Shown piece after piece: positions 1 to 8,661 of a DNA stretch of 64,000 nt. Source of the stretch: Amanita rubescens (taxonomy: Eukaryota; Basidiomycota; Agaricomycetes; Agaricales; Amanitaceae); contig WION01000067.1 in the NCBI GenBank assembly GCA_015039365.1, positions 62,001 to 126,000 of the forward strand. The letters are read 5' to 3'. The translations under genes were made by a program, and so were the position numbers. The notes below the pieces were generated by a model. It was given only the letters and a program-made list of their open reading frames with translations, was not told where the DNA came from and ran no database searches. Each line of letters opens with the position of its first letter. The first letter of the stretch is position 1.

Positions 1-18
1 GTGATTGAATTGAATCAG

Positions 19-1386
19 TATTCAAGTGAGAACCGTAAATCGGAAGGAGTAATGCCTCAAGACATGAATCGAGACCTTTACGGCTCGACCAACCCCGAGG
101 TGGAGAACGAAAAAGTAGCGTTGGAAAATGAGGACCTCGAGGCGAAGATCGAACTAGCAACGTGGGAAAATGAAAATCTTCGAGATTTGCTCGCTCGTAT
201 GCAATCTGAGAACATGATGCTTAAACAACAGCAGCAGGCACCCTTAACATACTCAGTACAGAAGAATGCTGGTAATGGTCTGGAACGGATGAGAGACTCT
301 TTCATAGGTTCCACCCCTACTGCTCCTTCCTCTCGGACGTTAGCATGGTCAAGTCCACCAATCGAGTATACTACCTCTGATTGGAGTTCCTTGTTGGCGA
401 GCTTCAACCCTTCCATGCTCAGCGGCTTGGATGAGTCGCCCCAGACTACCGCGGCAGGCGGAGAACTGAGTATCGATTTTGGCTCCGGTACAAGCTCTGA
501 TGCTTCGGCAGGATTCCCTTTTACCACCATCGGGAGCAATCCCGCCTTCTTCAGTCTGGCATCAACATTTGATGCAGGAACGCCAGCCCATCAGGGCAAC
601 CGTTTAGCCCCTTCGTCGAACGACCATAATTTTGACTTCGGTCCTTTAGCTCCATGGCCTACGTCAAATATTCAGGATACGTCATTCAACGATTTGTTCA
701 ACGGGAGCTATATGCCTTCTAACAAGTCGGGCGACTACAACCCCTTTTTGAGTAATACGCCAGAATCGACACCTCTTCCCCGGCATATGGAATCGAACCC
801 AAGTTCGAGTTCTTCCGCTTCCTTCGCCGCATCCCCTTCAGACCTATTACGTATACCAGTGCAGGACACCGACCCTCACAGGAGCGAGCGTCTCAAATCT
901 AGGAATGCACGCCAGAAAGACATCGAAGCTGAAGGGCCATCCCCGTTTGCGCCTTCCGCATCTCTACATACTCCAAGCAACCTATCAGCTGCGCTCAAGA
1001 AGACACTAGACAGTAATTCAACACCTATTATCATGGCTTCAGGATCCAAGTTTCCAAAGACCCAGCGAAGCGATAAGAACATCGAGGTACTCACGGCGTG
1101 GCGAACCGCTACTTCGAATCCCAATTTTCCAAAGATCCAGCGGAGTGACAAGAACATTGAGGTGCTTACGGCGTGGCGAACTATAACCTCGAATCTCAAG
1201 TTCAAGGTTCGTCAATGTTGCTTGACCTTTTGCCTCAAAAGCTGTCTTACGAGGCCTACTGATTAGGACGCTGACATGAACGAGCTATGTGCTGAGTTCA
1301 CGGCCAAAGCTAAATCTGATGGCACGAAAATGGTACTAGAACCTCAGGCTATCTGTCACATACTTGAGACACTCTCGAGGAAGTAA
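19..1386 (+). CDS. Chimeric AP-1 (Yap1/Pap1)-like factor with leucine zipper and C-terminal redox domain, basic region absent (5' partial)
   Basis: Exons 19-1206 and 1267-1386 join in frame across a 60-nt GT-AG intron. Positions 1-18 match the end of an intron in kinase copy C, so the gene runs off the left edge. The first residues (QDMNRDLYGSTN) resemble the kinase copy C tail (QDLNRKVHDSTN). From about base 95 the protein becomes an AP-1 factor: a leucine-zipper coiled coil containing ENENLRDLLARMQSENMMLK, a long Ser/Pro-rich middle, and a C-terminal domain with NELCAEFTAKAK, which matches the cysteine-rich redox domain that controls nuclear export of Yap1-type oxidative-stress regulators. 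The basic DNA-binding region expected just before the zipper is missing. The second conserved cysteine (AKC) is serine here. A 25-residue block is duplicated near the C-terminus. A chimera of this kind could dimerise but probably not bind DNA by itself; this is inference. Confidence 0.7.
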
Positions 1387-1479
1387 CTGTCAAGCCTAAA
1401 ATACACTCATATTTGACCCTCCGTTCCGGACTCATCCCCATACATATCACTGGTATCACCATCAATATCCTTACCAAGT

Positions 1480-1729
1480 CGGGAATACTTCCCCAAACCT
1501 ATCGTCCGATTTTCAAGGACGACTTATTTAACGCTAAGTAACCGAGCGTCCATGATGCATGATAGCGCAGCCCAACGCTCAATAATGAGGGAGCAATGTT
1601 CCTCGGTCTCCGACCAGCAGTGCAACCCTTAATCCAACTGGACCGAGCATCCAGGAGGCTGATATCAATTTTGAAAGGGATTTTGGACAATGGGTCGAGA
1701 GTAACGACGTACAGCTGGATGTGAAGTAG
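1480..1729 (+). pseudogene. Stranded C-terminal fragment of the kinase family
   Basis: Positions 1658-1729 read ADINFERDFGQWVESNDVQL and then a stop. The same signature closes or nearly closes the kinase copy C protein and recurs at about 7176 and 13751. Upstream sequence resembles the Ser/Thr-rich tail of copy C (SATLSSTGPSP type) but is not open. It is a left-over tail with no kinase domain attached. Confidence 0.6.
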
Positions 1730-1784
1730 TCTTAGAGCAAAATTATGCAAGCCTAAATTAGAATTAGAAACATGACAACTTTAT

Positions 1785-1961
1785 CTTTTTTATATTTATT
1801 TTTCGTTATAAAACTGGCAGTCTCGCCGTTCCTTGTGGCATACGACTTTCCGCCTCTCCACATCGACGTCAACAACGTTCTCCCATCGAAAAATGGAGAC
1901 GATCTCGTTACCTCCTTTGCCAGAAGTGCCCGGAATAGATCCATTTCGGATAGTTATGTGA
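1785..1961 (+). pseudogene. Truncated arginyl-tRNA synthetase 5' end (copy 1)
   Basis: The sequence matches the region around the start codon of the intact ArgRS gene at 19030. An ATG at 1893 opens [20 protein letters not shown] and stops at 1959-1961, where the intact gene continues. About 100 bases of upstream flank are also shared with the intact locus. None of the catalytic domain is present. Confidence 0.75.
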
Positions 1962-1984
1962 AATTTAAATATTGACGCTTGGAC

Positions 1985-2570
1985 AAGGAGTCCACCACAA
2001 GTTTTCGACCACCTCAGATCCATCCTAGCACGTTACAGACATCCTGAGTTCCTCCAGCTACTCCCGCTCGTCCGCCTTCCACTGCGGGACATTGTTGTAA
2101 CACCCAAACCCGTTGAACGCATCGTCTGCACGCAAATATCTTATACAGCGCAATACTCTCCAGCCTGTGGAACGGCCCTCTTCCATCTTCTCCAAACAGA
2201 ATCCACTCCACCTCATTTCCGTCAGATATGCATCCGTGATCGCAAGCCGACACACGCCAGGCTTCTCAAGGTATCCTTTGAAGAGTTTGACCGGTGTTGA
2301 ATAATTTTCGCGATACGTTGGCTATAGCGTGGTTAGTACTTAGTTTGGGTTGCATCAGAAGAGGACTAATAGGGTCATCGCATTTCTTTTCACTGCTGTC
2401 TGCTCAGTAACGCTCAGGCGCGACAATTTTCTTCTCACTCACCAGTGGCAGGGACCTTCACAACTATATGAAGGAACGTCGTGGGCGGTTGATCCGACCA
2501 ATATTGCAAGATGGATTTCTTCGATGCCCTCAAGATTCCCAGGTTTTAGGTGGTTGAATGAATGCTCATC
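1985..2570 (+). pseudogene. Unidentified conserved fragment (copy 1)
   Basis: A reading frame without ATG runs VFDHLRSILARYRHPEFLQLL and on through PLRDIVVTPKPVERIVCTQI to KVSFEEFD, ending near 2280. A second part near 2455-2560 gives HNYMKERRGRLIRPILQDGF. The same stretch occurs at about 7520-7955, with indels that break it elsewhere. The family was not recognised. It is probably the remains of a gene caught in the duplication. Confidence 0.4.
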
Positions 2571-2579
2571 GTGAGTTTC

Positions 2580-3321
2580 GACATCAATGTTGACCTGTTA
2601 GGGTGCGGGAGTAAGCCAATGTCACCTCACTTAGCGACTCATCGATGGTACCTTCCACAATTCCAGAGTGTAAGGATCAACATTCAAGGTACCATATGCT
2701 CCTTGCTTCGTATGAATTATCTTCTTTCAAGTCGCTAACCACACAATCGCACCCCACGGTAACTAAAAAGACGGTAGATCCGCCTTCAATGAGCGATCCT
2801 GGCTCGGGACCAGGGTATCAAGCATAACGCTTGGCCAAATAGAAAGTGGGAACAGGAGGGACAGCAATGTGGGTCGCGGCTTTGAAAAAAAACAGGTACG
2901 AGCTGCACGTCCGTCGAGATTCACCTGGAGATCCCAAAGTTTGAGCCTTTTGTCGCTGGGTTAACATGAAGATAACTCACTAGTAATGAGGCTGAAAGTA
3001 GCTTTTTCACGATACCGGCATTAAAAAAGCGTTAAATCTTCGCGTGATTGTGAAGGTCAAGAACTTGGACATCATGTAGCCTGCTGATATAAGGGCCATA
3101 ACCATACTAATTTGGGAAAAATGCATAGCTTTTCAGTTCACATGATTGAGCGCTTCGTATGCCTTGCAGTCTTCTCAACTACCACCACTTTGTGCTTTAA
3201 CCTTCAAGCTTCAAGCGTTGATCGAGATCTATAATAATCCCCAGGGTTTATCAAACAGTTCAGCCGAGCTGAACGGCCCCCGCAGCATATTTGAATTTTG
3301 TATACTGATTAGTAGATACTG
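2580..3321 (+). other. Noncoding stretch upstream of kinase copy A
   Basis: No supported gene is seen. Most of it is repeated at about 7980-8661 upstream of copy B, and its last part resembles the upstream region of copy C near 15780-15950, including a CTTCTCAACTACCACC block. It therefore probably contains the kinase promoter. Confidence 0.5.
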
Positions 3322-5692
3322 ATGCAGTTTCAAGTTAATCAAGGCAGCAATGCGGCCCATGCCCTCCCATCACTGCTCTCTATACTTAACAGTAGCAAGG
3401 TGCGCAAGATTAGTACTACTCGAAGCGTGGATATTCAAGAATTTGCAGCTCAGATCCATCCCGCCCGATTCCGTCGTGAACGCATCAACCATCAATCTTA
3501 TTTGCAATTTATTATCCAGCGAAGACTACGTCAGCGTCGCGGAACAGCTGAGCCAGGACTCGGATGTCAAGAATCTGGTGGATTTCATGCTTCACCTGCT
3601 TCGTGACGGTCGCCTACCAAATCTGGATGAAACTTTGGGCATCAAGCGGCGAGCAAGACGACTGATGCTCAAAATCATAACAAGGATTCCTGTCATACCA
3701 CCCTCCTTGATCGTGACTGGAGTCAACATGCCAGAGAAGCGTGACTATATCGGTAGTGGTGGCTTTGGGCGCATTTTCAAGGGCGAACTAGAGGGGGCAG
3801 TCGTTGCGCTAAAGGTATTGTACAAGTCTGATAGCAGCGTTGTTAGTTCTGCATGTTGTTATTATAAAATCATCAGTTGATTGTGGTTCCAACAGCCTTT
3901 TTGTCGAGAGGCACTTATGTGGCGATCTCTCACCCACAGACTCGTGCTACCATTTCTAGGCATCTATGAACTCGAAGATGGAACTGCACCACAATTCTTC
4001 CTCGTCTCGCCCTATATGACGAATGGAAATCTAGCCCAGTGGCGCAAGAAAGCAAATCCATCTGTAGCCGAGGTAGAGGAACGTGTAAGTTATCTTCCCT
4101 CAGCTCTTTGTTGACACTCACCTTCCACGGAAGATTCTGGAAGTTGCCCAAGGCATGGAATATATCCATTCAGAAGGCGCAGTTCATGGCGACCTCCGTG
4201 GGGTATATATTCAGCGTGAAATACCCTATGTTGAAATGCTGACTCTTCTCTCCAGGAGAATATTCTGTTAGATGCCAACCTTCATGTTCAAATTGCCGAC
4301 TTTGGATTAACCCGACTATCCGAAGCTACGAATACCCAATCCGGAGCTTTACACCTCAATTTTGCTGCCCCAGAGCTATTTGGTTTCTCCAAGGATGAAA
4401 ATGACTCCTCCGAAGATGTTCCAGCCAGAACACATATGTCGGATGTCTACGCATTCGGCTGTTTTTATTATGAAGTAGGGTCCTTATAAACATGTGGATG
4501 CTTTTGCTAAACTGCCTAGATTCATTACGATAGTATACCCTTTGCCGGTAAACTAGACACACAAATCTGGGCCCTCATCTTTCGAGGCACACTCCCACCT
4601 CGGTTAGATGAGCCACTGTTGAGTGATGGGGCGTGGAGCGTAATTCAGTCCTGCTGGATGAGGGAGGCGTCAAGACGACCGAGAATGGAAGATATCGCAG
4701 AAAAAATAGTGTCTATGACTCGATCTGTGTCTCTACTACCAATCGAAACTCGAGATTCAATTCAAGAGTTGTTTGAGCTCCAGACGATTCTGGCCCAAAC
4801 GCTTACGGTTACGAGGCAAGAACTTGGGCTAGATGATCGAATTCCAACTCAGATGACACCTACAGAAAGAGTGCGCACTAGTTCATCCCCTGGCCTTCGC
4901 CTCTTGCCACAGCCAAGATCAGCGTCGCCGCCTCGGCCCATCACGGCGGCTGATCTTAGCCACCCAGACGAAACTCAAATTTTGCGACAATCTGTCCCGT
5001 CGTCTGTTATGACGGCGACGACGGTTGCGACAGCGGTCTCAAGCATCCTGGACAACGGTCGGAGCCCGAGTGGGCAGAATAAATTTGGGACTATCCGAAC
5101 CGTGACCACCGACTTGACCTTTGAAGTTCCCTCCTTGTCGCGGGCGGAGGGGAATATTATAGCAGATGATATGGCCTGGAGGAAATCGCAAGAGAGCGGC
5201 AGTAAATCCAGGGGTCGGAAACGACTAAGCAAGGCACCCCCTGCTCACCTTACGCGAATTGCGGAGGAGCCGGAGGAGAGCGTAGTTGATAACCCAGTTT
5301 TGATGCCAAGAGACATCTCTCGCCGTCGAGAGACAAGTCCAGATGGCTTTCCGCCGCCGCCTAAGGTGGTGCTCCGACGGCACAGCGCAAAACCCAATGC
5401 AGGAAATCGTAACGCAATATATGTCCCACGAAGTTTGGGTGATACCGATGATGAGGAAGACGATCCGGGTGTCCCATTTCCACGAACGAGACCCAGGCGA
5501 ACCGTCTCGGGAGGGGCATCGCCGCTCAAGGAGTCTCCGTCTAATCGTCAAAGGTTCAACTTTCCGCGTGGAAGGTTCCGAAGCGAAGTCGAAGAGTCGC
5601 TTGCAGCACGAAGGCACATGCATCCAACTGAAGTTGAACTTTCAAGTTTTAGATCACGATTCGAGAGTGTGGTCAGGTCTCGGCGTAGCTAG
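3322..5692 (+). CDS. Tyrosine-kinase-like (TKL) protein kinase, copy A, with exchanged C-terminal tail
   Basis: Six exons (3322-3399, 3449-3841, 3896-4084, 4134-4202, 4256-4474, 4520-5692) join in frame to give about 706 residues. An N-terminal helical region is followed by a complete kinase domain: glycine loop GSGGFGRIF, ATP lysine in VVALKVLY, catalytic loop HGDLRGEN (glycine replaces the usual arginine), magnesium motif ADFG, and a C-lobe ending in WMREASRRPRMEDI. The domain should phosphorylate proteins; the substrate is unknown. The first 130 or so residues of exon 6 match copies B and C up to TERVR. After base 4878 the tail is unrelated to them: about 270 residues, rich in Ser, Arg and Pro, with an acidic patch (GDTDDEEDDPG). 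Copies B and C splice out at this point, whereas A reads on through the former donor. Confidence 0.75.
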
Positions 5693-6053
5693 CAATGCAA
5701 GCGCGAGTGATCTGTTGAGACGAGAGTCTGTGGACGGCACTCGGAAAACGATCATTGTTAAAGAGGATGTGGAAAGCCCGCCGCAGTCAATGCGTGATGC
5801 ATGTGGAAGTCGCGCGCTAGGCCACGCGCCCTTTTTCCCTTGCCGCCGTATTTCTACATATTCCTTTGCCGAGTACATACTATGTATTCCTTTTTCCCCA
5901 TTCACCTTGTTCCTACGTAGTATAAAGGTAGCTACGAAATACGAGACCCCCTCGCGCGTTTGCCGAGGGCGTCACGCGTCCGAACGTCTTACATCCAACA
6001 TGCCGTTCAATATGTAAGCCGTGACACTGAATATGCCTTTCCCTGATTAACAG
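5693..6053 (+). other. Spacer between kinase A and the chimeric gene
   Basis: No supported gene is seen. A short ATG frame at 6000 stops at 6015, and a possible 40-nt intron (6014-6053) leads into the kinase-like exon that follows, but the phases do not join. This stretch may be the original promoter and first exon of the septation-kinase-like fragment, carried in with it. Confidence 0.4.
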
Positions 6054-6842
6054 CAACTTGGCAACTATATTGGCCAGTTCGGATCCGTATATAGGGCCCT
6101 AAACCTTAGCACGGGACAAACTGTCGCTGTAAAGCAGATACGTTTGGAAGGCCTGAAGGAGGCTGAAGTTGCAGAACTCATGAGAGAAGTCAATATCTAT
6201 AAACGTCTTTCACTCAGTGTTACAACTTACAATAAAGACCCATCCAATCGTCCCAGCGCTGAACTACTGTTTGAAGCCTCCAATGCACCCCCAACCTGTG
6301 ACCTGCGTGTCCAACTTCATGTGGAATCGAACCCAAGTTCGAGTTCTTCCGCTTCCTTCGCCGCATCCCCTTCAGACCTATTACGTATACCAGTGCAGGA
6401 CACCGACCCTCACAGGAGCGAGCGTCTCAAATCTAGGAATGCACGCCAGAAAGACATCGAAGCTGAAGGGCCATCCCCGTTTGCGCCTTCCGCATCTCTA
6501 CATACTCCAAGCAACCTATCGCTGAAGTGGTCACTAGACAGCAATTCAACACCTATTATCACGGCTTCGGGATCCAAGTTTCCAAAGACCCGGCAGAGCG
6601 ATAAGAACATCGAGGTGCTCACGACGTGGCGAACCATGACCTCGAATCCCAAGTTCAAGGTTCGTCAATGTTGCTTGACCTTCCGCCTCAAAAGCTGTCT
6701 TACGAGGCATACTGATTAGGACGCTGACATAAACGAGCTATGTGCTGAGTTCACGGCCAAAGCTAAATGTGATGGCACGAAAGTGGTACTAGAACCTCAG
6801 GGTATACACATACTTGAGACACTCTCGAGGAAGTACTGCTAA
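6054..6842 (+). pseudogene. Chimera: septation (Cdc7/SepH-like) kinase N-lobe fragment + kinase C-lobe fragment + Yap1-like C-terminus
   Basis: From 6054 the frame reads QLGNYIGQFGSVYRALNLST then GQTVAVKQI, the glycine loop and ATP-lysine strand of an STE-type kinase such as fungal Cdc7/SepH. After MREVNIYKRL it jumps to NKDPSNRPSAELLFE, the last helix of a kinase domain, so the whole catalytic core is missing. From 6321 it becomes the Yap1-like tail (SNPSSSSSASFAA onward), spliced at 6660-6719 to the redox domain ELCAEFTAKAKCDGTK and ending at 6842. Unlike the copy at 1267, the AKC cysteine is retained. The first exon does not join in phase, so it is scored as a pseudogene, although the frame from 6054 to the end is open. 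Confidence 0.6.
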
Positions 6843-7175
6843 GCCTAAACTACACATCGGGCATCTTATTTGACCCCCCGTTCCGGACTCATCCCATACA
6901 TCACTGGTATCACCAACGATATCTTCACCGAGTCGGGAGTACCTCCCCAAACTTATCGACCGATTTTCAAGGACGACTTATTTGACGCTAAGTAACCGAG
7001 CGTCCATGACGCATGATGGCGCAGCCCAACGCTCAATTAATCTCATCGTGGCAACCAGCGCACCTATATTCCCAGCGACGAGGAGACTATGATTCAACGA
7101 TAACGAGGGAGCGATCTTCCTCGGTCCCCGGCCAGCAGTGCAACCCTAAATCCAATTTGACCGAGCATCCAGGAG

Positions 7176-7243
7176 ACTGATATCGACTTTGAAAGAAACT
7201 TTGGACAATGGGTCGAGAGTAACGACGTACAGCTGGATGTTAG
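7176..7243 (+). pseudogene. Stranded kinase C-terminal motif (copy 2)
   Basis: The stretch reads TDIDFERNFGQWVESNDVQL, the family end signature, without a kinase domain in front. It corresponds to 1658-1729 in the left duplicate but has lost the stop that follows there. Confidence 0.55.
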
Positions 7244-7385
7244 AGCAAAATTGTGCCTAAATTAGAATTAGAAACATGACACTTTCTCTTTTTTTTCGTT
7301 AGAAACTGGCAGTCTCGCCGTTCCTTGTGGCATAGGACTTTCCGCCTCTCCACATCGACGTCAACAACGTTCTCCCATCGAAAAA

Positions 7386-7523
7386 ATGGAGACGATCTCG
7401 TTACCTCCTTTGCCAGAAGTGCCTGGAATAGATCCATTTAGGATAGCTATCGCACAACAAGCATCGCATGCGCCGCCACTTGAAATTTAAATATTGACGC
7501 TTGGACATGCCTACACCGGAGTC
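7386..7523 (+). pseudogene. Truncated arginyl-tRNA synthetase 5' end (copy 2)
   Basis: An ATG at 7386 opens [20 protein letters not shown] then AIAQQASHAPPLEI and stops at 7490. Just beyond, in another frame, HAYTGV matches the EQAYTGV of the intact protein. This copy keeps about 15 more residues of homology than the one at 1893, but the rest of the gene is absent. Confidence 0.75.
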
Positions 7524-7955
7524 CACCCACAAGTCTTCGACCACCTCAGATCCATCCCAGCACGTCACACACATCCTGAGTTCCTCCAGCTACTCTCGTC
7601 CGCCTTCCACTGCGGGACATTGTTGTCACACCCAAACCCGTTGAACGCATCGTCTGCACGCAAATATATTATGCAGCACGATACTCTCCAGCCTGTGGAA
7701 CGGCGGCCCTCTTCCGTCTTCTCCAAACAGAATCCACTCCACCTCATTTCCGTCAGATATGCATCCGTGATCGCAAGCCGCCACACGCCAGGCTTCTCAA
7801 GGTATCCTTTGAGGAGTTTGAGACCCTGCTTGACCCGTGTTTCGCGATACGTCAGTGTGGACCTTCACAAGGATATGAAGGAACGTCGTGGGCAGTCATC
7901 CGAACAATATTCTATCTTCTTCGATGCCCTCAAGATTCCCGGCAGGTTTTAGGTG
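7520..7955 (+). pseudogene. Unidentified conserved fragment (copy 2)
   Basis: This is the duplicate of about 1985-2570. The frame VFDHLRSIPARHTHPEF is fused out of frame to the ArgRS remnant, and small deletions break the rest (for example at the PLRDIVV position). No family was recognised. Confidence 0.4.
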
Positions 7956-8661
7956 GCTGAAAGAATGCTCATCAACATCAATGTTGACCTGTTAGGGTGC
8001 GGGAGTAAGCCAATGTCATAGCGACTCATCGATGGCGTTCATCTTCCACAATTCCAGAGTGCAAGGATCAACATTTAAGGTACCATGTGCTCCCTTGCTT
8101 TGTATAACTTCCTTCAAGTCGCTAACCACACGATCGCGCCCCACGGTAACTAAAAGACGATAGATTCGCCTTCAATGAACTATCCTGACTCTGGACCAGA
8201 GTATCGAGCATAGCGGTTGGCCAAATAGAAAGTGGGAACGGGAGGGGCACCAATGTGGGTCGCGGCTGTGAAAAGGACAGGTGCGAGCAGCACGTCCGTC
8301 GAAATTCACCTGGAGATCCTAAAGTTTGGGCCTTTCGTGGCTGGGTTAACATGAAGATAAGTCACTAGTAATGAGGCCGAAGTCGCTTTTTCACGATACC
8401 GACGTTAAAAAAGCGTTAAATCTTCGCGTGATTGTGAAGGTCAAGAAGTCAATTTGGGCATAACCTGCTGATGTAACCATACTAATTTGGGAAAAATGTC
8501 TACCAGGCCGCCGTAAGTACAGCCTTTCGAGCGCTTGCATGCCTTGCAGTCTTCTCAAGTTCTCAACTACTACAACCTTGTGCTTTAACCTTCAAGCGTC
8601 GATCTAAATAATCCCCAGTTCAGCTGAGCTGAACGAACCCCACCAGCGTATTAGAATTTTG
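7956..8661 (+). other. Noncoding stretch upstream of kinase copy B
   Basis: No gene is supported. It is the counterpart of 2580-3321 and probably carried the promoter of copy B. Confidence 0.45.

Larger units (their letters stand above)
780..4878 (+). repeat. Segmental duplication, left copy
   Basis: This stretch is repeated, with small indels, at about 6321-10215. Both copies hold, in order, the Yap1-like C-terminus, a stranded kinase tail, a truncated ArgRS 5' end, an unidentified fragment, about 0.8 kb of noncoding DNA and a kinase gene. The left boundary is near the start of the shared VESNPSSSSS segment and the right boundary is near the intron donor after the kinase domain. Kinase exons of the two copies differ by scattered substitutions only. 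Confidence 0.8.

Noticed and set aside
1753..2255. Several minus-strand frames opposite the ArgRS fragment and the unidentified fragment
   Set aside because: They mirror the plus-strand homologous sequence and have no independent similarity or splice structure.
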